This document shows positions 14,101 through 28,400 of a stretch of DNA of 64,000 nucleotides, in pieces. Made by a program: the position numbers and the translations under genes. Below the pieces are notes generated by a model, which was not told the origin of the DNA, did not search any database, and saw only the letters and a list, made by a program, of their open reading frames with translations. The DNA is taken from the NCBI RefSeq assembly GCF_021155765.1, contig NC_060114.1:11933001-11997000 (forward strand), given 5' to 3'. Each line of letters starts with the position of its first letter. Position 1 is the stretch's first letter. This stretch comes from Diprion similis. Lineage: Eukaryota > Arthropoda > Insecta > Hymenoptera > Diprionidae.

Positions 14101-17100
14101 AATAGTGTTAATGATAAGATATATTATCGTGTGATCCGTGATCTACAAGTGTAAACATTTTTCAGATAATCGTTATTAGCAATGAGCGGAAACCCGGATT
14201 ACAAGGCGGCAAAGTCTGTCTACGACTTTACCGCGAAATCAATCAAAGATGAGGATGTACCTCTGTCAAAGTAAGTTAATGAATGTAAAAAAAAAGACTT
14301 AAGCAAGATACGGAAATCGGTGATAAACCTTCAGGAGAATACGAGTACAGTTTCTTTTTTTTTTTTTTTTCTTTTTTTTTTCATGTTAAATTATTCTACT
14401 TCAGGTACGCTGGGAGGGTGTTATTGATTGTGAACGTTGCTTCGAAGTGCGGTTTGACTCCAACAAACTATAAAGAACTTAATGAACTACACGAACAGTA
14501 CAACGAGAAGGGTAAATATCAACGATTTGAACGATGCAATAAAGGCAGTATCGTTATAAATATATGCGCAGACGCAATAATGGAATCAGAACACGAATAC
14601 ATAGAGAGAGAAAGAGAGAGAGAAATTAAAACCAAATGACTAACTTTCCGTACGAAAACAAATTGGAATTATTCAGAGTCATTGATATAATCGATGAAAG
14701 TCATAACAGGTACCATTAGTCGTTGGATTAGTCGTTGATCAATGGGGGAAAAGTCGTTTAGAAGTTGGTTAGAGTTCATAGTTTAGAATCCTGCTTCTTA
14801 ACTTCACTGGTAATACGTGACGTACTTATCGGTAACAAACTACGACATCGGTTAGAAAGTACTGCGAAGTCGGTGAAGCTCTGACGAATTACTCTTACTA
14901 ATCACTAAACTGTTTGGTTTTCTTCACCGTATGTATACATGATATAACATGAACGTGTGAAACAGTCAGTGGTAACATACAGTCATTCGAAATAATTTTG
15001 CTATCTCATGAATGATGTCATTTGAAATTGTCGAAGTCACTTCAAGTCACGTACCTAACATTTGTTCAAAGGAATCACTGTAATAACCGCATTTTCAAAA
15101 TTCTACGTTTATTTTAGTTAGTTAACGATGGATTGTGCATCGTACAGAAGTGCATTTATGACGTAGTCGGTAGTTTTCGCGTCTATTTCTTATCTCGAGT
15201 TATATATTCGTGAATATTAATTGTCATTCAGGTCTAAGCATCCTGGCCTTTCCATGTAATCAATTCAACGGACAAGAACCCGGAGGCAGTGACGAAATTT
15301 GCAGTTTTGCCGATCGTCAAAAGGTAGTTAAACTATACTTCAATAATCGCAAAACATTGCTTGAGCATTGAATTGATCAGTGTCAGACGAAGACAGGGAT
15401 TAACGATGATTACGAGATTTTTTCGATTTCGGAAGCAGAATTTTCTCTCATTCGCACTGTAAATTTCAGGTGAAATTCGACCTGTTCGAAAAGGTCGACG
15501 TTAACGGCGACAACGCTCATCCTCTCTGGAAATATTTGAAGCATAAGCAGGGGGGACTTCTGGGTAGTTTCATCAAATGGAATTTCACAAAGTTCATCGT
15601 CGACAAGGAGGGCAAAGTCGTTGAGAGACATGGACCGAACGTAGATCCGAGCAAGTTATCCTCACATATCGAGAAATATTTGTAAGGGGTGACGTTATAA
15701 TTGCACACACGTTAATTGGAACTGATAAATTTTGTCACGCGCTACGCCCAGTAAGTGTCACGTTGTTCATTATATCAAACGGTTGAATATATATATATAC
15801 ATACATAAGTTTCAGAGTAGATGATAAAGACGATATTTATTTACATTCCACAAACGACGGACGAACGAAAACGAAACAGTGGAAAGAAATTCAAAGAAAA
15901 ACAGAAAAAAATGTTTCAAAGAAAACAAAAGGAGGTCACGAACTTACTTAAAAATTTGCGATACCATGATGATTTTTGGTTTATTAGTAGTAACTTAGAT
16001 CTGTTTGTTTATCATAAATAATACAGAATTAATTGATCACGACTGCTTATTATACCCAACCTAAACCAATTTATTGAGCGATAAAATTGGATGCCGATAA
16101 TCCAATATCAGAATCGCGTTAGAAATATTATACAGCATTTCACGCGTGAAATTTGAAACTTCACGTATTCTGAAAATGGAAATATGATTCGACTGATAGT
16201 ATTGAAAAATCTATTCAAATTGAAAAAAGGCGTTGCGTTTAGTAGGAAAATAAAAAAATCTTCATTGTAGATTTTTTTTTTTATTGTATTGGGTGAACTA
16301 TTGGAATAATTGAACTATTCATAATGTCCCAGCAGAATATGAATACGACAGAATATGAGACGCATTTTTATAATTTTAACATTTAAATTGTCATATCAAC
16401 ATTAAATTTGTAGGTTTTACTATTATTTCACGTGGTGATAGATCAACAAATGGTCAAAGCAACCCAAAAATTTTAGTGAACCTTTTGGGAAATTTTGCTT
16501 TTTTCTAACCGCGATATGGAATATCCGCGATGTCGTTTAAAGTGCGAGAGTTGCATACACGGAATGAATACTGTTCCCAATATGCTTGAGAGCGATAAGA
16601 TACGAAAAGCGGGAGGAGGACATAAATTGATAAGATTAACTATTGGTGATGAGAGAGGAGAGGAGAGGAGAGGAGAAAAGAGGGGAATAATTTCCGATCA
16701 AAGCTTCCATGAGAATCGAACAACACAAACGATCTTGGATGAGAAAAAGAAATTGGAATATATCCCGGAAACGTATAAAAGACAGAATGAAACGGATCGA
16801 AGGTTGTTTGTTCCGATTTTCATTTACATGAAAAAGGAAAACAGAAATTTAAAATGTTGAAAACGACTGTCGAGACGCTCTCTTTCAATCTCCTCAGTCT
16901 CGATCCTCGGTCTTCTGCCCTCGTTCAAGTATTGAACGATAGCTCGTCTTCTTCCCGTTCCACTAACGGAAGTCTTTTTCCAGCTGCAACCTGCGTCTTG
17001 TCTCTCCTCTCCTCTCCTCGCCTCGCTTCGCCTCGTCTCGCTCGCAAACTCAATGACCTACTGCTGTTACTGCTGCATGTCGATGATATTGCAAAGAACG

Positions 17101-20100
17101 ATTTCGTCGCGAGGAATGATTCGTTGTAGCCTGGCGTCTTTTATTATATTTATCAGAGAGAAATCGCCGTTTCATCTCTTTTCATTCGTTATACTGGATA
17201 TATAATACGCATTTCCATTACTGAGTCAAAATATTGCAGAAAAATTATTTAGAAACATGTAATTGATTTCGTAGAATATTCGTGTATAAGGGTATCTTAA
17301 TATACACAATTTACTGAATTTTAAAAACTCCTAAAGTTGCGAAATAACAATTGTTTGCTAAAGTACATCGTTATACGCTATCGATAAAAAAATCAACATA
17401 AACGCTCAAACTTTGACACCGTTGATTAAAATATGCACATCATTCATTTCGAGTGATTTAACCCTTTGAGTCACACATTATTGTGCTGAGTCAAATTTTA
17501 TAACGAAAAAGTATTTTAAAATTTTTGGTGTCACTGATTACGAATCTGAAATTAAATTTTAAAAATTCAAGATGACGGATCCAATACGGTGCTCGAAAGT
17601 TTCTAATTTAACTATCAAAGAAAACTATGCAGGGATTTTCGAGGTAACTGATTGGATTCGCCATACTGAATTTTCAAAATCTGATTTCAGACTCGTAATC
17701 AGCGATTCCAAAAACCCCTGGACTCAGTTTTTCCTCCGAATTGACAAAAATAGTGAATCGTAGACCAAGGAGCTGCCAGAAACGTTATCAACTTGTAAAT
17801 AGACTGCGAAATCCACACATTTGACATAATTTTCACTAAAACTGTTTAGATTACGTTACAGCTGATTGTATCACGTCTTCGTATAATAATCAAGACTAAT
17901 TGAACTAATTGCATCGATTCACCGCTATTTTTGTGTCCGTATAATATGAGACCTTGAAAAAATGAAAAAAACTTGCAAAAAATATCTTTTCAAATTGTTC
18001 CGTTTTGGAACAGAAATAGAAATAGTTTAGAGTAAGTGAGTACGTTTTTGTGGGGTTAAAACCGGATGATCAATGGCTGCTGAAAGCGAACGAATCGAAC
18101 AAGTTCTTTCCTCCTTTTTGTGTTGTACAGCAGTTACTGCAAGAGGTTATCTGTATTATCGATTGAGCCCCCCCCCCAACGTTACGCTGGTGCACCGTCA
18201 GGTAATTATAACAACAACGATACTTATCGTCGAACTAATATATCGAACGCGGCTTAAGCCCGGAAAATTTATACGAAAAATAGCACATGAAGTAAAAAAG
18301 ATTTCTATTTGTCTGTAATTTTAAGAAAAAAAAAAGTTACTTTTAGACAATTTTGAATTAGAGCAGAGTGTTTTTTCCTACTGGAACGTGGTGTGAAAAT
18401 TTGTTTGTTTTCTTTTGTACGAAGGAATATTCTTTCGAAGTATATTGATGTGACTATTGTTATTTTTTATACTTGAACAATTTGTTAAAAACATATTTAT
18501 TCCAGTTTCTTTGTGGATTATTGAAAAATAAACCACCTGAATACGGTTTTATACGTAATCGTAGACATAATCGTGTATACAATTAAATTATCTGTAAAAA
18601 TTGTATCAAGTTTTTTTTTCTGTACAGAAACTATGAAAAACCAGATATTAGCAAAACGAGAACTTTTCGTAAATTTCGTTCAAAACGGCGGATGAAAGTC
18701 AATCTTTCAGTGTCCATATTACGAATACAAATGAATTAAAGGAGAGTTAAATAAAAGCTGTAAGCGCCATTTTTTTACAGACGAATTAATCGTTGCAGGC
18801 ACTTACAACGTTTTTTTATTCTCCTCTAGAAATATCGAAAACGAATAAACTTTAACGACGAGTTGGCAGCTACAAACAACGCTTAAGGGGGGGACTTGGA
18901 TAAAGTTTCGATGATATCGAGTTTTTTGTTTTTCAAACGACTGAAAAAGATGCGATGAAAAATTCCTCTCAACAAAATTTATATTACGGTAGTATGTGTC
19001 CTGAAAAAAAAACTTGAATCTCCTGCGATGAAAATGTATGCGAAAGGAACTTTTGAGAACGATACGCTGAAAATTTTCTGCCAAAAGTTCCTTGCGTATA
19101 GACTTTCATTGCAGGAGATTGAAATTTTTTTTCAGGCCACATACTATACCGTAATATAAATTTTGTTGGTAGTGATTTTTGCTCGTATATTTTTTAAGGG
19201 TTTCAGAAATCAAAAACGCGATATTATCGAAATTCTATTGTAGTCCCCCTTAACCGGTTGACTGGCAGGGTATTTTCGAGTTTTTGTGCCAAAACTGGTC
19301 GAAGCATATTCTTTACTAAAATACACGAAAATCTGTTTTAGAGGGGTTTTTGGTATTGTCGATTACATTTCTGAACTTAGTTTTTGCTTTGCATCATGTT
19401 AAAGGGGTGAAAATGAGGGTTGAGGGTGAAATTTCCGATTTTACAAAAAAATTTAATTTGGGGGTTTTAAGAGAGGCTCATTCCATTCCTGAACTTGATT
19501 TTCACTCCGCAGTCCCCTGAAGGGATGAAAAATGAGGGTTGATTGTGAAATTTTTTAGTTTCTCCAATTCTCAATAATACAAATACAAATCCAATGTCAG
19601 ATGCACGAAGTTCAAATGATAGATCCGAAGAAGAACGTGAACGCTAAAATGTAAATTCCTAAAAATTTATTACTGTTATTTTTGTTTATTTACATTTCAG
19701 TATCCGCCATTTAGAATTTCACGATTCAGATAACAGACCCATAGTCAGCAACCCAAAAAACCTCTAAGTAAAAATTTTACAATCATACGATCACTTGAAA
19801 ACTATGCAATTCAAAGATTCTAGAATAATTACATATTATGATTTGGATAATTTTCAGGTTACGATTTTGAGTTCAATAAATCAGATTAATTAGTCGAATA
19901 GAGCATACCAAAAAACAGTTATTTACAATTTTTCCTCCAAATATATTGAAATTTGCAAAAGTTATTCAAGTTTCTACACATAATGATACATAATCCAGGA
20001 TTGCCACAGTGTTTTTTCTTCCTTTTCTTTTAATTTTTGTACACATATGAATATGATACGATACCAGTCAACCGGTTAACAGAATCGAGAAAAATTCGAG

Positions 20101-23100
20101 CTGCTGACGGAATCTGTATTCCGGCCCCTGATATTTTCACCGCAGGCGGACGACCGACGTGCGGCGTAAGTGTAACTTTTAACACACGCTTCGACGTAAG
20201 AGAGATACTAGCGCTATAATTAGTCGTCCTTGCTTGTCGGCTGATCCGGTCGTGCCGCCGCCTCCATTCATAGAATTCATGCTTCTTCTTTCCGAGCAAG
20301 CAAGCAAGCCAGCAAGCAAGCAGACGAAGTCTTGGCTCAGGAAACGTCATTGACGTCTCTCGACGTTTTAACAAAGATGTTGTAATAAAAATAGCAAAAA
20401 TAAAACAAATTTTACTTTGCATTCAGGTTTAACGATGGATGGATGGACGATACAGTAATGTTTCAGAGACTTGACACCACCACGGTTCTCATAATCGTTC
20501 GCTGCGTGAGAAACACATGTGATTTATTTATTTATTTATTTATTTTTTTTATTTTTTTTTATTTTTTCTTAGTTTTGCTTAGTTAACCAAAAGAAATCAA
20601 TACAATGTAGGCACTGTTTCGCATCTGTACATACATGCCGTTTAGAGATCTGAATATCGATTGTTTTTTTTTTTTTTTGTTTTTTTTTTCTTGTTGCGTC
20701 AGAACAGGGATTATCTGTCTGGAAAGATTAACTAACGAACATAATTCAACCGAGAAGATATTTTATTCGGTTCTTTTTTTCCCCTCCAAATGTTGAAATA
20801 AAGATTTAATTTTCAACTACGCTTAAGACGATAATAAAATTTAAAAAAGACCAAAGAAATTTGATACAATTACGAACGGATGTTAAGCGCAAGTCGAGTT
20901 TCTTTAGCCCCGGACACTGACCGTGAGTCACTTCCGGTCTGGAAAGCTCGGCTGGCAGCTCTCGCGTAAAACAGGGTGCAGCAGCAGCGGCAGATTATAG
21001 AGAAACCGTTCTTATACACCGATACAGTTTAAACTTGACCGTATTATTTGTCTACAATTTTTTTTCACCCGTATAGCAATTTCTTTTTTCATAGTTCTCG
21101 TACCTTTTCTTTTTCTTTCATTCGTTAGCTTCGACCTCGCCTGATACGTACTCTAGATGCGAAGAAATAATAAATACGTGTGTATAGAAATATAAGAAAA
21201 AGTGTTTAAAAAAAAAAAAAATTAATTATTATTTTTATAGTACAGTTGAAGTGGAGAAATTTTCAAAGAAAACTCTTTTACGCAACGTCGTTCGATGTAT
21301 TCCGCAACTTTACTGCGCAGTTGCAGAGGAAAAAGAAGAAACGTCGTTGCGTAGTTTCGTACGTTGTGAAACTTGAAACATCGTATCGTCGTTGCCTTGG
21401 AATTTTCAGGATGTTTGTTAAATTTTCTTTGGAACAAATATTTTCGTACTCTATCGATTTTTATTTCTTTTATATATATTTTTTAAATTCCTTCCTCTCG
21501 CGTCTGGTTTACTCAGCTTAAGATTTACGTCGACAGAAACTTGAATATAATGATGATAATATTTTGGTATTTTTTTAACAAGAAAATTACTCGGTTATCG
21601 TACGATTCGAATAAATTTATAATAATTAATATTCACAGTTTGATTAACAAATTAGTTTACATCAAATTCATCAATTTCGAAGCAATTATTTTTTAATAAC
21701 GATACACCGTTAGAAATGCGGTCTTAAATGTAACATCGAAAATATTCTGAATAGAAGTCCACAGAAGTTTTGGTGTTCATTTTAAAACCACTTGGTGTTA
21801 AAAGTCGAACGATTTACACCAATAATTTTTAATTTCACACTAATCGGTGTGAACTTTTATCGACACTGTGAATTTTATACAGGGTGGCCACAAATTTTTG
21901 GAACAAAAAAAAAAAAAAAAAAAGTCCCATGACATTTCCAGTTTCAGTAAGTTACCAAAGCGTAAATCGTTCAGCTTACTTGACTCTATATACTCGGTTA
22001 AAATTCAGTTCGAAATTTGGAAAAATATAACGCTTTTTTCCATGATCAAATAAAAAATCCCCTGACAATTCCACGTTTTTCAATGACCCCTTTTAAATTC
22101 CTTGACATTTCCAGATTTGAAAGTAGTTGAGGGGAAAAAAAAAAAAAATTGGCTTTCATCCTCTTCCGGTAATTCGTGTCGCATAGGTTTTTGGAATGGA
22201 ACGCACAGAATTAATACTTGCATAGAATGCGAAGTGTGAAGGAGAATTGCGTCAGTCAGGATATACGTATGCATTATTGTACGTGTATGTATGTATGTAT
22301 GTATGTATGTACATACATGTTGCGTGTATCGCATCGCCCTGCGCGTTACGCAAACTAATTGTAAAACTGAGTGAACAACGTAACTATGTCGCATGCACAC
22401 GTGTGTCCGAGTGTCTCTGTGCGTGCAATGGAACGACAAGCAGACGTAATAATTGAAACCCGTGCCTCCAGCAACGCCTCTGCTGCACCGTATCGACGTT
22501 CTCGATATCGGTCAATGGAAGAAAAATAGTTTGAACGTCGAGCCGCGACGACGACGTCGTAGAATGAATGAATTCACGGGCGGACGTATGAATGAACTAC
22601 TGTGCCGATGAATGAATCGTTGGTTAAGTAAGCTCTGCTATCGGCGCTCGGATCCGCTGTGGAAACACGATTTCGCTATCGAACGTCTCGAAAATCCTAT
22701 CCTCAAGTTCTTTGGTTGTTTTCTTATTGTGAAACAAGGTCTTGGAGTATCTTGTGAGGTTTGGATTTTTCCAAAATCTCATTTTTACGTACTCGTTAGT
22801 CGTTTAGTCGGGGTGGCCATGAATTTTTTGGGATAAAAATGTAAAATTTTTCCAGGACCTAAAACTTAGTTTTTACTGACATTTTCCAAGTTCTAGTAAG
22901 TTACTTAAACCTAAATCGTTCAGCTTATTAACTCTATATTTGGTCAAAATTCATTTCGAATTGAGGAAAATATAACAGACAAAAAAGTGAGTTCTGACCA
23001 ATTTCTTTTTTCGACGAAAAAAAGTAAACTTGTTACCTCAAAAAATCGTTTCTAATTCCCATGATAGAAAAGTGACATTTTTAGTTTTTTCCATGACCAA

Positions 23101-24680
23101 ATTCAAACCCCTCACATTTCCAGGTTTTCCAGATTTTCCAGTTGCAGTGTGGCCACCCTGGTTCTAAGAATTTCTCGATATATCGAAGTTCGTGACGTCA
23201 ACGTATAAATTACGATTCGATTTAACGAGAAATCGTTATCTTGTAACTTAATGATAAGATTGTCTGAAACTGAGTCAGATTTTCGGAAAATAAACGTCTT
23301 CAAAGTTGTTCGAAATTTAAAAAAACAATGATTCTCGTTTCGATGATTCGTTCATACGTTAACGTTACTAACTTCAATCTGGTGAAATTTTTAACAAACT
23401 GAAAAGGAGTGAAGAAAAATTTATTCCCTGATCCACCGGGTTTACAGTAACTTTAACACAGTTATTAAATATTTACGATATTACTTCGATGAAGTTAATT
23501 CTATAAACCATAAATATACGTTCATTTTCATTAGCCCCTTGAGAAATGACAAGTTTGCCAAAAAAAAAAAAAAAAATATCTGGAAAATAACTTTATCCTC
23601 GTACGATTGATCATATATGTAGCCGAATAACGTCGTAGTTATCTTATCTGTAATTTTTTCTCAGAATCCGTTTGTCTTTTTTGCGTGTTATTTATTCTCC
23701 GGATCGAAATGCCGATTGAAAATCGTCTTCGACTAAGAACAGTTTCTATTTTCAAAAACACAACTATGTATAGTAAAAATATTCTCACTCGCGTTATAAG
23801 TAATTACTTCGTCACATGAGTTTGTAATAATATATTGTTTTTCTTAAATAAAACTCTCAACGTGTCGTTTTCAGCTACCAAAACCCACGCATATTCTATT
23901 CTTACGTCGCGAAGATCGAGCGTCATATTATTATTATATGCATAGGTACAGGTATAGCATATATATATATATATATTATATATAATAACATTCTGAATAT
24001 AAGTGATACGACAATTATAGCGTCTGATATTGCGCTCGATATTTGTCTCACAATGAGACGACGATAATTATTTATATTATAATTTTTTTCTGGTTTTCCC
24101 TTTTCCTCATTGGGTTCATTCGTTTCCTCACTCAATTTGTCATGTGATATCTTTATCCGCAAAGTTGCGACATAGGTGGGTATATCGTGTAAATATAATT
24201 ATAGATATTAATTTATAATCTATGTACGAGGCATTCCACCACAAACCGATTTACGTAGGTACAACTCTTATAATCGAGGTATTTCCTTTCATTTTTAATT
24301 ATGGTGTAGAGTGTACAGAAAAAAAAAAAAAAACATCCTTCATCTAGTTTTAGATTGTTCGAATCACAGGTTTGATTTTTACTACTCCCGAAAACCGAAA
24401 ATGAGAACCCAATTTTCGAACGAATCGATTGGTTTCAATTTTTAACAAGCTGGAAGTAATCAAGCTTTTGGTTTAGAAACTACAGACGAGAAACGAGTTA
24501 TCAAAAAGTGATAAAAATATAATGAAATATAAATTTAAAAAATAAATAACGTTTATATTTTATTCGTTATTTTTTTTCAAATTTTTCAATTACTTGTTTC
24601 GCTCATAGCTTCTGAACCAAAAACTTGCTCGTTTTTTCGTACCGGTCTCAAAACTTTCCTCTTTTATCGAAGAATTCATG

Positions 24681-24711
<31 letters not shown>

Positions 24712-25395
24712 TTGAAGCTTGTCTAATCGACTGGCGTTATTGATCCGAAAATTGGATTTCCGTGTTTTTGGAATCAGTAAAAATCAAACTTGTGGTCCGA
24801 AAATTCTAAAACTCAATGAAAGATGTCTTTTCCATACATGCACTCCGCACTATATTTGAAAATAAAAAAAACTGCCCATTTTGAGTATCATTCGTGGATC
24901 GATTTAGAGTGGAATGCGTCATACGTAAATTAAATCGAGTTCAAGTCGTTGAGAATCAGTTTCGCACTTTGCACGCGGCCTCGCCGCAAACCGGAAACTG
25001 TTTCCCTGATATCCTATCCCTCGGCGTTTTCCATTAAACTCGAAAATCGAAATACGCGTGTATGTAAATGTAGAAACAAGATACACGCCTCACACCGCGC
25101 CTAAAAATCTTGTAATATAAATACACAAGTCAGCCTTGCAACAGCAGCAACAGCAGCAGCAGCAGAGTTTAGTCGCGATCGCGTGCAGACGACTCGTCGA
25201 CTCGACGATGACGCGTTTTGCATATACATACATAGGCTGGTGGGTGTAATCGCACACTATAATACATATTTTTGGCAAATCGGTGTCGTCGTGACGCCCA
25301 ACGTCGGCCGCATAGCGTCGACCTATCCCATCGTTACAGTTGCGTGCTAAATTGCGGGGGCGATTACGAATGCAAGAAAGAGGGAGAAAGAGGGG

Positions 25396-25427
<32 letters not shown>

Positions 25428-28400
25428 CGGTTTATTACGTCCTGGGATGCGAGGATCCCCTCGAGGACTGTGCAGAGTACGAGTTACAAAAATAATTACA
25501 GCAAGTAAAAAAGTATATATATATATTATATATATAATAACAAGTGTAGAAAAATTAAGAATTAAAAGTAACAGAGTAAAGTAAAAGTACAGAAAGTAAG
25601 ATGGTATACCGGGTGTTCCAGACCACAAGTACACCCCGTGATGTTTTTTCTGAGCTGTATACGATCAGAAATAAGCAAGTAGCAAAATTACGAAGTGACT
25701 GAGAGAATGATCAGGAAACACTGACGTTTCTGTTCAATCCGATTTCTTAAGATCAAAAGATCTTTCGTGCGGACCGATCACAAGTTAAATTGTAAAGATT
25801 ATTTAAGGGGCAAGAATGACGTTTTAGGAAAAAATGTTTCGAACTAAAGAGGAATATTTTTTACGTAAAATCTGAAACTGTCATAAAAATATGCATGTTG
25901 ATTCAAAAAATGCATATCCGATCTGTACCGGAGGTTGGCAATATCGTGATTCAATAGGTCAGGCCCGATATAGCAATACTCGATTTAAAAATTTTTAATA
26001 AAACCCGTTCTTCAGATTTTATAAGGGGTGGACGGATCGTCTGGAACACCCGGTATATAAAGAGAGAGAGAGACGTAATATGTGCGACATCTGAGAGTAG
26101 ATACGCAAAAATTACAACACAAGTCGCCCATCCCAACCCTTAAACCCTGTCGCAAGGTCTTGTCAAGTTTGCCATTCAATATATAAACACTTTTATTCAA
26201 CTTTGAGTATAAATATTATACTAGATCGTGGGACAAACTATTGGGCAAAAAGTGTCTACGAGTGTAAGAAATCAATCAGCATTGACGCTACTGTTTGATA
26301 AAAATACCAGCATCGTCGACGGAGTATTTTATGTCGATTGTCCACTGATATATCAAACTCACGAAAAAAGTCTAATTCTAATTGTGTAGAACCGGCATGG
26401 AATGCCCTATAGACGATGATGATATTTTTATTGAATTTTTGTAATTTTCGCAAAATCGTCGTAGCTTACGATCGTGTAAATTGAATAAATCAACCGTCTT
26501 TAATTATATTCTCATCGAATTACCTAACGTAAAAGTAAGTATTAAATTTCGTCTCACCAATCTCCTTAATCAAAGCTTAATTCGCACTCTGGTGACAGAG
26601 ATCTGCGAACCTGATTGTAATCGATATTTAGAATGTACATACATATAGCGATTAGATTTGCGAAAGGGCAATAAAATTCGCGCGATCTCGAGTATGTCGT
26701 GATTAATCAAAACCACTTTGGAATTAATATTCGCTTTTCGGATGGCTGTTTAAATTTTTACAATATTATTCCACACACATACGAGAGTAAAAAATTTCTA
26801 AATCCACATATGAACCCTAAAGTCAGGTTTAAATCTCCAATACTTTTTACCCTTCAGTCTCTACGTATATATTAATTAATTTTTACTAAATAAGCGTAAT
26901 CCAACTAAACATTTCGTTAAAGCAGCAGATTTTGAATCTATACAAGTAAATAAACATTCATTTCCCCGTCTGTGATCGCTTATTTACTTAATTCTACGAC
27001 TTTATTTCCCCTCAGTGTAGAATCCTGAAAGTGTGAAAATACCAAGAATAATACTTGACAGTTGGCACTACCTAATACCAATGATATTTCATACGGGGTT
27101 ATACAGGGGATCGAGTAGGAACGTAGATCGCTGGTAGGCGACACGACATATACGGGCGATAGAGTCACGTGTTACTTGATTCACTTTAATCGTGACGTCA
27201 TCTGCCTTCCTTCCGGTTCGGTTCGCATCCGGATGTGGGCTCGACGAGCTGATGGTGAAGAGGGGCGCGAGAGAGGAGGAGGCATTCGTCGGTGGATAGG
27301 GAAAAGAGGATTTGCACACTCGGCGATGCTTAAGAGAGGATAAAAACAAGAAAGTTTTCAAATATCAATGAGAAAGAGAATTTTTTTTTTTTTAAGTCTG
27401 GCAAAATTCCTTTACTCTATATACTTTCCTCCGCCTTAATGCCAAACAGGCTGTGTGTATGTATAGTATATTCTCGCATACTTTGCGTGGTACATATACC
27501 ACACGTGTACGAAGAATCGCGAAATCGTCAGAGGAAGTGATAAATATCAATGAAATTAACGTCTGTGTTTTCATTTCGCGTTCTTCTTTACGTACAGAAA
27601 CTCACGATGAGATTTAAGTTAGTAAAACGTTATCGTAACGATACAACGGAGATAAATGATTATTTTCTCAATTTTACAATGACTTTGAAGGAACTAATAT
27701 TTCGAGAAACGTGAGTGTGTTTTGTTTTATTACAGTCTGATGAATTTTACAAAATTCCAAAATGGCGGAATAACGGTTTTTCCTCAGCATGTAATACATA
27801 TATATATATACTATCTATCGTTTATTCATAACGCTTGCAGATATATATATATATATATATATTATACAGAGTGAATTGCTAACGACAGAATGGTCCGTCG
27901 TCTGCTAGAATTTGATGCGCCTGCGCTGCAATTCGAGAGCAGTTGTTTGTCAGGGCGACCAACCGCCATGAACGTAACCTCAAAAGTCGTTAAGAGTTGC
28001 GGGGGGTTTAACACCGACAGCTATAACCTAGAATTGTCGTTCAGATTTATGACGGTTGGTCGCCCTGGCAAACAACTGCTCTCGAATTGCAGCGCATGCG
28101 CATTAAATTTAAGCAGACTAAGGACCATTAGGTCGTTAGAAATTCATCACGAGTGTATAATAAAGTCACAATAGTATCAAAGGATGTTTGAAAAAGAAAA
28201 ATAAACACAAATATTTCTGAATTCGACAATTAATCGCGTTTTTAATCAGATTCCAACGAACATTGTCCGCTTCGATGACTCGACGAAAAATGTTTCCTTG
28301 CTCGCAAGTTGGCTTTTGAAAATTCGTTTTAACCAACTCGATTGTACATCGCCATGAAATTTGGGTGAAGAATGAATTACTCGAAAACGTCGTAATATGA

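Noticed and set aside
22080..22439. 119-codon minus-strand frame
   Set aside because: Most of it is the translated TGTA microsatellite and the end of a MITE.
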